A stretch of 64,000 bases of DNA from assembly GCF_001676025.1 (NCBI RefSeq), contig NZ_LZFW01000002.1:1-64000 (forward strand). Direction: 5' to 3'. The position numbers were made by a program, and so were the translations under genes. This document shows, in pieces, positions 58,024 through 64,000 of this stretch; position 1 is the stretch's first letter; each line of letters starts with the position of its first letter. The DNA is from Vibrio sp. UCD-FRSSP16_30 (lineage in GTDB: Bacteria > Pseudomonadota > Gammaproteobacteria > Enterobacterales > Vibrionaceae). The notes under the pieces are model-generated. The model worked only from the letters and a program-made list of their open reading frames with translations, searched no databases and was not told the DNA's origin.

Positions 58024-58039
58024 TGTGATATGCATCACA
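58024..58039. promoter_or_regulatory. CRP-type binding site
   Basis: TGTGATATGCATCACA is a perfect match to the TGTGA-N6-TCACA consensus. It lies 145 bp upstream of greA and about 345 bp upstream of the porin gene, so either or both could be under cAMP-CRP. Confidence 0.7.
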
Positions 58040-58331
58040 TTGATTAATGCAAAAAATACATCAAATCAAGAACCTAAATCTAAAGTTTCATAAAATAAAA
58101 ACAAAGGCACTCAGTTGCACTGCAACCATAAGTGACTGTTTTTATTAAAATCCCCCTAAAATGACAACGCCAATATGCAATAAGTTCCATTGATTTATAT
58201 CATTTTACTATCACTCAAATCCTCTTCTAAGTCAGACTAATTATCGATGACAAATCTTGTTAGACGAAAAAATACTGCAAAATAACAATAACTTAGTGCA
58301 GCGATTAATCGAGATTTTGTTTTAGGGAACC

Positions 58332-58353
58332 AGAGTTGTTACCAACTCTTTTT
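58332..58353 (+). promoter_or_regulatory. Terminator-like hairpin in the porin leader
   Basis: AGAGTTG and CAACTCT with loop TTAC, followed by five Ts, 30 bp before the porin start. It could attenuate the transcript or shield the 5' end. Confidence 0.6.
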
Positions 58354-58382
58354 ATCGGATAAATTCATTCTAGGACTTAAAA

Positions 58383-59435
58383 ATGAACAAAAAGATTATT
58401 GCTCTAGCGGTTGCAGCAGCAGCGTTTGGAACTCAAGCTACAGCGGTTGAACTATACAACCAAGATGGTTCAACTTTCTCTCTTGGCGGTCACGTATCGG
58501 TAAGTGCGCTAGGTAACTCAAACTCTGATGTTGGTGGTACAGATATCATTGCTAACTCTCCACGTATCAACTTTGAAGCGACTCAAGACTTAGGCAATGG
58601 CTTTACTGCTGATGCTAAAGGTGAGTGGGCGCTTAACTACCTTGACGGCGGTGCAAATGCATTCACGACTCGTCTAGGTTACATCGGTGTTTCTCATGAT
58701 GTTTTTGGTCGCGCAGTAGCAGGTACACAATGGTCTCCATACTATGATGTAGCTGGTATCACAGATATGCCTATCGCATTTGCCAATGACTTCCTATACG
58801 ACAGCCATGGTGCTCTAGGTACTGGCCGTGCGGAAAACATGGTTTCTTACCGTAATGACATTGAGCTAGGTGATAACCTTTCTGTATTTGGTGGCCTAGG
58901 CTGGCAAGATAATGCAACAACAGGCTTTGATTCTCGTAGCCAAGTTACTGTTGGTGCTAACTTCTCAGAGTTCATGGTTGGTTATGCATACAGTGCAGGT
59001 AAACGCAATGTTGCTGTTATCGGTACACAAAAAGAAGACGCAACTTCGCACGCACTTTCTGCAAAGTACGGTTCATACGGTAACGGTTTATACGTTGCGG
59101 GTGTTTACACTATGAACGAATACATGAACAGCACAGCAAACTACAATACTGGCGCTACTACTAATGACATCCTAGATGAGTCAAACGGTATAGAGTTCAT
59201 TGCTGCATACGCATTTGCTAACAGCCTAAACCTATCTATCAACTACGAAGCAGTTGAAAGCAGCGATAAAACGGTTGTAGACGGTACGGTATACAGCCAA
59301 ATGGCTTTCCAAGCTGAGTATAACTTTACTCCAACATTCGTAGGTTTTGCGGGTTACCAAGTTGATCTTGGTTCTGATATCGATTCTTACAAAGAAAACG
59401 ACATGTGGAACATCGGTGTTCGTTACTACTTGTAA
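58383..59435 (+). CDS. ompU: OmpU-type general porin
   Basis: A 350-residue outer-membrane porin. Signal peptide with cleavage around residue 22 (ATA-VELY). The mature protein begins with strand LYNQDGSTFSLGGHVSV and ends with an aromatic residue-rich strand, MWNIGVRYYL; the overall pattern is Gram-negative porin (16-strand type). It lies between greA and dacB, which in V. cholerae is the ompU position, so it is named on context; the sequence is well diverged from V. cholerae OmpU. Confidence 0.85.
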   Translation: MNKKIIALAVAAAAFGTQATAVELYNQDGSTFSLGGHVSVSALGNSNSDVGGTDIIANSPRINFEATQDLGNGFTADAKGEWALNYLDGGANAFTTRLGYIGVSHDVFGRAVAGTQWSPYYDVAGITDMPIAFANDFLYDSHGALGTGRAENMVSYRNDIELGDNLSVFGGLGWQDNATTGFDSRSQVTVGANFSEFMVGYAYSAGKRNVAVIGTQKEDATSHALSAKYGSYGNGLYVAGVYTMNEYMNSTANYNTGATTNDILDESNGIEFIAAYAFANSLNLSINYEAVESSDKTVVDGTVYSQMAFQAEYNFTPTFVGFAGYQVDLGSDIDSYKENDMWNIGVRYYL

Positions 59436-59460
59436 CGTTATAAACACTTAGTTTGACAAT

Positions 59461-59489
59461 AAAACACCTGCCTATTGGCGGGTGTTTTT
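59461..59489 (+). terminator. Terminator of ompU
   Basis: AAAACACCTGCC (59461-59472) and GGCGGGTGTTTT (59477-59488) with one G-T pair, T-run after. Confidence 0.9.
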
Positions 59490-59533
59490 GTTTATACTGT
59501 GATGAATCGCTTCTTGCCTTCATTAGGAACTTC

Positions 59534-60904
59534 ATGCGCGTTCTCACTCTTTTACTGACCGGAGCTACCTTTGCTGCTTCTGCTTCTATCTCCACCCCTT
59601 ATGACATTTTACCTACCGGCCAACTGTCGAGCGTCATTGTGGAAAAAGATACCACAATAGTCTCATCAACCAATGCAGATCAGCTTCTTCCTCCGGCAAG
59701 TACACTGAAACTGGTGACAGCTCTAGCGGCAAAACTTCATTGGCCACAAGGGTATCAGTTTTCTACTGAACTCATGCAGCAAGGACAAGATTACACTCTT
59801 CGTTTCTCTGGTGATCCTAGCTTCAGTCGCAAAGATCTTGAGTCTCTACTTAGCCATTTTAAAGGCAAAACCATTGCGGGTGATTTGTACCTCGATGGTT
59901 CAATTTTTACGGGTTATGATCGTGGCGTAGGCTGGCCTTGGGATGTACTTGGCGTATGTTACGCAGCGCCCGCTTCAGCACTAAGCTTAGAAGGCAATTG
60001 TGTTCAAGCATCGTTAAAAACACTCGGCAATGGCAAAACTTCGATCTTTGTGCCCCAGCACCAGCCGATAAATGTTACCACTAGAGTTAAAGCGGTAACC
60101 AAAGAAGAGAAGAAAACCAGCTATTGCGATCTCAATCTCACCACCGCGCCCAACAACAGCTATACCCTAAGTGGCTGTTTAACTAATCGCGAAAAACCAT
60201 TACCCCTTAAGTTTGCGGTGCAATCTCCTAGTTTGTATTTAAAGAAAACCATAGCGACTATTTTTGAGCAGCAAAACACCACCTTACGAGGAAGTATTAA
60301 GTTAGGTAAAGCTGACTCTGACGCGGTATTAATCGCGCAACACCAGTCAGCAGCGTTAGACGATATGCTTGAGCTTATGCTGCATAAATCAAACAACCTT
60401 TATGCTGATAACATTACCAAGCAGCTTGGGGCTGATTATTATTCTGAGCAAGGTAGCTTTAATAGTGGTACATCGGCGGTTAGAGAAATCTTGAAGCAGC
60501 AAGCCAATATCGATCTTGGCAACGCTATTATTGAAGATGGCTCAGGCTTGTCTCGCAACAATCGAATCTCCCCTAAGGTGATGATGGAGGTCATGCAATA
60601 CATCAAACAACATGATCAGCAATTGCACCTTATCAGCCTGCTTCCAACATCGGGAATGGATGGGACATTAAAATACAGACCAAGTATGCAAAGGTTACCA
60701 ATTAAAGGCCGCATCAAGGGTAAAAGTGGGTCGCTATTTGGCAGTCACAATATGGTGGGTTACACCTATAACAAACACGGCAAGATTAAATATACGTTCG
60801 TACAGTTTGTGAGTAACTATCACCCAGAGCCAGCTAGAAAGAAAATTGAGCCGGCTATTACTCGCTTTGAAAAATCACTCTACCATTCACTGGTGACTCA
60901 GTAG
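59534..60904 (+). CDS. dacB: D-alanyl-D-alanine carboxypeptidase/endopeptidase (PBP4)
   Basis: A 456-residue secreted penicillin-binding protein that trims peptidoglycan stems and cross-links. Signal peptide from MRVLTLLLTGATFAASAS. The active-site motifs are SxxK in PPASTLKLVTALAAK (about 53-56), SxN in HKSNNLYADN and KSG in GKSGSLFGS in place of KTG. Start 59534 follows AGGAA. Between ompU and the MgtE-like gene. Confidence 0.95.
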   Translation: MRVLTLLLTGATFAASASISTPYDILPTGQLSSVIVEKDTTIVSSTNADQLLPPASTLKLVTALAAKLHWPQGYQFSTELMQQGQDYTLRFSGDPSFSRKDLESLLSHFKGKTIAGDLYLDGSIFTGYDRGVGWPWDVLGVCYAAPASALSLEGNCVQASLKTLGNGKTSIFVPQHQPINVTTRVKAVTKEEKKTSYCDLNLTTAPNNSYTLSGCLTNREKPLPLKFAVQSPSLYLKKTIATIFEQQNTTLRGSIKLGKADSDAVLIAQHQSAALDDMLELMLHKSNNLYADNITKQLGADYYSEQGSFNSGTSAVREILKQQANIDLGNAIIEDGSGLSRNNRISPKVMMEVMQYIKQHDQQLHLISLLPTSGMDGTLKYRPSMQRLPIKGRIKGKSGSLFGSHNMVGYTYNKHGKIKYTFVQFVSNYHPEPARKKIEPAITRFEKSLYHSLVTQ

Positions 60905-60956
60905 GTGAATATTCAATAACTGTATAATTGAATAGCTGAATAGCATTTATGACATC

Positions 60957-60980
60957 AAGGGCTCTATCAATAGAGCCCTT
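60957..60980. terminator. Bidirectional terminator between dacB and mgtE-like gene
   Basis: AAGGGCTCTA (60957-60966) and TAGAGCCCTT (60971-60980), loop TCAA. Confidence 0.85.
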
Positions 60981-60985
60981 TATCA

Positions 60986-61831
60986 TTACGCTAAACCTAA
61001 GAAGTAATTTACGATACTAAAATAGATCCACATCCCCGATATATCGACAATCGAAGCGAGTACCGGGCTCACTAATACCGCAGGATCAAGTTTAAAGGCA
61101 CGGGCAATAATGGGTAAAATTCCCCCTAAGGTTGTCGAGATTGAAATCTGAATAAACAAGGCGATAGCAATTGCCAGTGCAATAATATTCAGATCATGCC
61201 CACCCGTTGAAACGCCATCGCTAAACAGTAATATTCTACCGACAATCACAATCGCAATCACAAAGCCAATGCACAGCGCAACTCGGCTCTCTTTCCAAAG
61301 AACTGACAGCCATTGTCTTTTCTTTAACTCGCCGGTGGCCAATGCTCGTATGACCAAAGTCGCGGCTTGAGTACCTGTATTGCCTCCCGCAGCGGCAATC
61401 ACTGGCATATAAATCGCTAATAAAACCAATTGGCTCAAAGTATCTTCATAGCTTGCAATGATCAGCCCTGAAACTATCCCCATTAATGCCAGGCCAATAA
61501 TCCAACCAATACGCTGGCGTACATGCGCCATAACGCTAGTCGAAAGGTAGCCTTTATGAGGCTCCGCCTCTGAGCGAATAAAACCAAGTTGATGAGCAAA
61601 ATGGCGAGCCAATACATCCTCTCCAATCAGCTCTAACTCAGAGATAATGTATTGAACAAAAGAGACAGAGCATTGATTCAAAATGCCTACCGCCTCTTCC
61701 ATCGGCATCACTTGTAGCAGGCTAACCTGTTGTTTTTGATCGTATTTCAAAAATGCACTGGTGGCAGCGCAAATTTCCTCACGAGAATAAGAATCAATGT
61801 CGTGAGCAAGAGTTGTGTTCATTACCGTCAT
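60986..61831 (-). CDS. Short MgtE-like magnesium transporter without CBS domains
   Basis: A 281-residue protein with the C-terminal membrane domain of MgtE channels: AAGGNTGTQAATLVIRALAT (about 145-164), five membrane segments and FKLDPAVLVSPVLASIVDIS near the end. Full MgtE is about 450 residues with an N domain and two CBS domains that sense magnesium; here only about 95 residues precede the channel, and no CBS pattern is seen. ATG 61831 is chosen because GGGAGA lies before it; an upstream frame to 61921 is not. The long leader carries a small ORF and hairpins (62057-62169), which could replace protein-level sensing. Confidence 0.75.
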   Translation of the reverse strand: MTVMNTTLAHDIDSYSREEICAATSAFLKYDQKQQVSLLQVMPMEEAVGILNQCSVSFVQYIISELELIGEDVLARHFAHQLGFIRSEAEPHKGYLSTSVMAHVRQRIGWIIGLALMGIVSGLIIASYEDTLSQLVLLAIYMPVIAAAGGNTGTQAATLVIRALATGELKKRQWLSVLWKESRVALCIGFVIAIVIVGRILLFSDGVSTGGHDLNIIALAIAIALFIQISISTTLGGILPIIARAFKLDPAVLVSPVLASIVDISGMWIYFSIVNYFLGLA

Positions 61832-62056
61832 GGCGAATCTCCCGATTAGCTGTGTCGACATCAGCTCGATATAAGCTGATATAAATGGGGTAACGACCAT
61901 CGAATAACACACGAGCTTCACCGCAGAAAATCGAGGCGATTTCTGTGTTATTAACGGCTAGGAAGTTAGGAGAAAAACAGGAGAATATTTAAAGGAAAGG
62001 ATAAACGCTCTCTATCACTACAGATAGGAACGAACAACGAGCGTACCGACAGTGAG
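61832..62056 (-). other. Remainder of the MgtE-like leader
   Basis: Between the small leader ORF and the MgtE-like start lie about 225 bp with no gene but several short inverted repeats; for example a CTATC/GATAG stem inside a larger CGCTC/GAGCG pairing near 62010-62045. It reads as a structured 5' untranslated region. Confidence 0.5.
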
Positions 62057-62093
62057 TTATTTTTCTCCCTTCATACTAGGAGGATGGTCGGTA
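62044..62093 (-). promoter_or_regulatory. Candidate alternative hairpin that includes the leader ORF
   Basis: TACCGAC at 62044-62050 can pair perfectly with GTCGGTA at 62087-62093. The second lies in codons 3-5 of the leader ORF and the first just after its stop, so a ribosome in the leader would keep the stem open. This is an attenuator-like layout; folding is inferred. Confidence 0.5.
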
Positions 62094-62101
62094 GTGTTCA
62101 T
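62057..62101 (-). CDS. Short leader peptide ORF upstream of MgtE-like gene
   Basis: Fourteen codons, MNTTDHPPSMKGEK, ending in TAA. A GGAG sequence lies at a good distance ahead of the ATG (TTTTGGAGAAAATT). It contains a Pro-Pro pair with a preceding acidic residue. Magnesium transporter genes of enterobacteria (mgtL, mgtP, corL) are controlled by proline-containing leader peptides whose translation senses magnesium or proline, so this may be the Vibrio counterpart; that is inference. Confidence 0.6.
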   Translation of the reverse strand: MNTTDHPPSMKGEK

Positions 62102-62111
62102 AATTTTCTCC

Positions 62112-62131
62112 AAAAAACTGGGCTACCCCAG
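62112..62131 (-). promoter_or_regulatory. Terminator-like hairpin before the leader ORF
   Basis: On the minus strand CTGGG-GTAG-CCCAG is followed directly by six Ts and then the ribosome binding site of the leader ORF. Stem of five GC-rich pairs; an early attenuator is possible. Confidence 0.55.
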
Positions 62132-62139
62132 CGACAGGT

Positions 62140-62169
62140 AATATAGCAAAAGCATGCGCGACTTCACAA
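62140..62169 (-). promoter_or_regulatory. Predicted sigma-70 promoter of the MgtE-like transcript
   Basis: On the minus strand TTGTGA (62164-62169) and TATATT (62140-62145) are separated by 18 bp. Transcription would begin near 62133, giving a leader of about 300 nt. Confidence 0.55.
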
Positions 62170-62186
62170 GTTAAGCGCATAAAAAA

Positions 62187-62205
62187 AGGCGCCTAAAAGA
62201 CGCCT
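62187..62205 (-). terminator. Terminator of tyrS
   Basis: AGGCGCC and GACGCCT with a short AT loop; seven Ts follow on the minus strand. It lies 25 bp past the tyrS stop. Confidence 0.8.
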
Positions 62206-62229
62206 ATTAATCAATACTTACAAGATACC

Positions 62230-63417
62230 TTATTTAAAGGTAATACGAGCAAATTTACGCTTACCAACCTGGAATACAAAGGTTCCAGCTTGCGGTACAA
62301 ATTTACTGTCAGTGATTTTTTCACCATCAATTTTGGCCGCGCCTTGCTTAACCATACGCATCGCTTCTGAAGAAGAAGAACATAAGCCAGCTTCTTTCAT
62401 GATGTTGCTTACTGGGCGGCCTACTTCGAATTCAAATTCAGGCATTTCATCAGGAATTGCTCCTTTTTGGAAACGATTGATAAACTCTTGCTCGGCAGCT
62501 TCTGCATCCGCTTCTGAGTGGAAACGTGCGATGATTTCCTTAGCTAGCAGGATTTTCACATCACGAGGGTTTTTACCACCTTCAACATCCGCTTTAAATT
62601 GCTCAATTTCAGCCAAAGGACGGAAAGACAGCAACTCATAGTAGCTCCACATCAATACATCAGAGATAGACATGATTTTACCAAACATCTCTGTTGGGAT
62701 ATCACTCACACCAATGTAGTTATGTGCAGACTTTGACATTTTCTTCTCACCATCAAGGCCGACAAGAAGTGGCATAGTAAGAACAGCTTGAGGTTTTTGA
62801 CCGTGTGCTTTTTGCAGCTCACGCCCCATAAGAAGGTTAAACTTCTGATCGGTACCACCTAGCTCAACGTCAGTTTCCATCGCAACGGAATCATAACCTT
62901 GTAACAGTGGGTACATGAACTCATGGATAGCAATTGGTTGGCCACCAGCATAACGCTTTTTAAAGTCATCACGCTCTAACATGCGAGCAACGGTTTGGTT
63001 TGATGCTAAACGCAACATACCTTCAGCACCTAGCTCACCTAACCACTCAGAGTTAAATGCAATCTTGGTTTTAGCTGGATCAAGGATTTTAAATACTTGC
63101 TCTTTATATGTCTCAGCGTTACGTAATACGTCTTCACGAGTCAAAGGTGGACGAGTCGTATTTTTACCCGTAGGGTCACCGACCATACCGGTAAAGTCAC
63201 CAATCAAAAAGGTCACATCATGACCAAGATCTTGGAATGTACGCAGTTTATTAAGAATAACTGTGTGACCAAGATGGATATCTGGTGCTGTTGGATCGGC
63301 ACCTAACTTGATACGTAAAGGACGACCTTCTTTTAGCTTCGCGATTAGTTCAGCTTCTGGTATTAATTCTTCAACACCACGTTTGATTTCAGCTAAAGCA
63401 GCTTCAAAACTTGCCAT
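62230..63417 (-). CDS. tyrS: Tyrosyl-tRNA synthetase
   Basis: A 395-residue class I synthetase of the second (TyrZ-like) type found in vibrios. ATP motifs HLGH ([13 protein letters not shown], about 43) and KMSKS ([11 protein letters not shown], about 228), and the C-terminal S4-like domain ([20 protein letters not shown]). ATG 63417 is chosen; a frame from 63435 is longer but lacks support. V. cholerae has tyrS in the same neighbourhood. Confidence 0.97.
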   Translation of the reverse strand: MASFEAALAEIKRGVEELIPEAELIAKLKEGRPLRIKLGADPTAPDIHLGHTVILNKLRTFQDLGHDVTFLIGDFTGMVGDPTGKNTTRPPLTREDVLRNAETYKEQVFKILDPAKTKIAFNSEWLGELGAEGMLRLASNQTVARMLERDDFKKRYAGGQPIAIHEFMYPLLQGYDSVAMETDVELGGTDQKFNLLMGRELQKAHGQKPQAVLTMPLLVGLDGEKKMSKSAHNYIGVSDIPTEMFGKIMSISDVLMWSYYELLSFRPLAEIEQFKADVEGGKNPRDVKILLAKEIIARFHSEADAEAAEQEFINRFQKGAIPDEMPEFEFEVGRPVSNIMKEAGLCSSSSEAMRMVKQGAAKIDGEKITDSKFVPQAGTFVFQVGKRKFARITFK

Positions 63418-63543
63418 ATTGGTTTGCTCCCACAAAATCAGGAAAAAATAGTTTTCGACAGTGTACTTGAATAGCGATTAGTTTTGAAAGCAGTTAGACT
63501 AATCAAAGACATTTTTTTCACTGATTAATGAATGAATCGGGAT

Positions 63544-64000
63544 ATGCTGACTATTTTTCAACGTTTACCCCTCTTACATAAAGCGTTAATCTGCTGTTTT
63601 AGTGCCCTCATCGTGGTTGCACTATTTTTACTCCCCACCCCAAGCAGTTTGCACCAACAAGAAAACAATTATCAAGTCGGTCGCCAATACCCATTGGAGA
63701 TCAACACTCAGGCTCTATCACCAACCGATCAACTGCGCCCAATGGTGATCATGCGTTGGGAAACTCATAAAGTGCGCTCTGGCGAAAGTGCTTCCGTGCT
63801 ATTTAAACGCTTAGGCTTATCGCCGCGCCTTTTGCATAATATGGTGAGCAGTGACAAAGCCATTAACAAGCAATTGTCTCGCTTGCGCCCAAATGATGAG
63901 CTGGTGTTTGGCTATGATGAACAAAACAACCTAATTCAACTGCAGCGCCAAATCAGCCCTTATGAAACCTTTAAAGCAGTAAAAGAAGGTGACAAGTTCA
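63544..64000 (+). CDS. shyC: M23-family peptidoglycan endopeptidase, N-terminal part
   Basis: Runs off the right edge; 152 residues are visible. It begins MLTIFQRLPLLHKALICCFS, a membrane anchor (about 12-34), then a region like the OapA/LysM-type domain of MepM/ShyC: HKVRSGESASVLFKRLGLSP and QLSRLRPNDELVFGY. In V. cholerae the ShyC endopeptidase gene lies beside tyrS, which supports this name. The LytM catalytic domain, if present, lies beyond the window. Confidence 0.75.
   Translation, partial: MLTIFQRLPLLHKALICCFSALIVVALFLLPTPSSLHQQENNYQVGRQYPLEINTQALSPTDQLRPMVIMRWETHKVRSGESASVLFKRLGLSPRLLHNMVSSDKAINKQLSRLRPNDELVFGYDEQNNLIQLQRQISPYETFKAVKEGDKF

Larger units (their letters stand above)
57880..58382. 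other. Long regulatory region between greA and the porin gene
   Basis: About 500 bp without a gene. It holds a perfect CRP-type site (58024-58039), AT-rich stretches that could be ToxR or Fis targets, and a terminator-like hairpin 30 bp before the porin start, listed separately. Such length is typical of heavily regulated porin promoters. Confidence 0.55.

Noticed and set aside
61829-62101. Similarity between the first residues of the leader peptide (MNTT) and the MgtE-like frame (MNTT shortly after its start)
   Set aside because: Four residues could match by chance and the flanking DNA does not continue the match, so duplication cannot be claimed.
1-64000. tRNA, rRNA, riboswitch or origin signals
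   Set aside because: No clover-leaf pattern, rRNA core or known riboswitch core was recognised by eye on either strand.

Overview
The window is a stretch of a marine Vibrionaceae chromosome (most likely Vibrio, larger chromosome). The support is gene order and protein type: the iscRSUA-hscBA-fdx-iscX cluster, the ndk-rlmN-pilW-rodZ-ispG-hisS-yfgM-bamB-der block next to yfgJ, xseA and guaBA, and a greA-porin-dacB order that matches the ompU neighbourhood of Vibrio cholerae. The DNA is AT-leaning, genes are tightly packed, and two secreted PL7 alginate lyases point to a seaweed-associated life. Species cannot be fixed from the sequence alone.

Layout. 1-4.2 kb is an accessory patch: the right end of an IS21-family element, a broken AlpA-like regulator, and two hipBA-type toxin-antitoxin modules facing each other. 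Each hip module has an array of four evenly spaced operators (50-bp and 30-bp periods), and the second toxin is frameshifted at a perfect 16-bp inverted repeat. 4.6-7.7 kb is a Fur-type iron ABC importer. 7.7-9.8 kb holds small orphans (YidD-like, DUF4177, a membrane protein, a RecX-like protein). 9.9-14.7 kb has a DASS anion transporter and the two alginate lyases, with a relic of an amino-acid ABC ATPase between the lyases. 14.9-18.3 kb is a tctCBA-type tripartite carboxylate transporter with an upstream small gene. 18.6-20.2 kb is arsR plus acr3. 20.4-22.9 kb is a LysR regulator and an unusual FocA channel fused to CBS domains. 23.2-27.3 kb is a ynjBCD-F-type ABC transporter with a CDP-alcohol phosphatidyltransferase.

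From 27.4 kb onward the window is core genome: yaiL, guaBA, xseA, yfgJ, then one long same-strand run for ribosome assembly (der, rlmN), outer membrane assembly (bamB), isoprenoid synthesis (ispG), translation (hisS), cell shape (rodZ), pili (pilW) and Fe-S cluster assembly (isc), ending at trmJ and suhB. At about 51.9 kb this block meets a second conserved block, glmM-folP-ftsH-rlmE/yhbY-greA/ompU-dacB, followed by a short MgtE-like transporter, tyrS and the start of an M23 endopeptidase. The junction carries a 24-bp intergenic repeat that also borders the broken ABC gene at 13.3 kb, which suggests a shared link to rearrangement.

The candidates most worth following are the long leader of the MgtE-like gene (promoter, terminator-like hairpin, a 14-codon ORF with a Pro-Pro pair and an overlapping hairpin), the two phased hip operator arrays with the palindrome-associated frameshift, and the FocA-CBS fusion. 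No tRNA, rRNA, CRISPR array or replication origin was seen.
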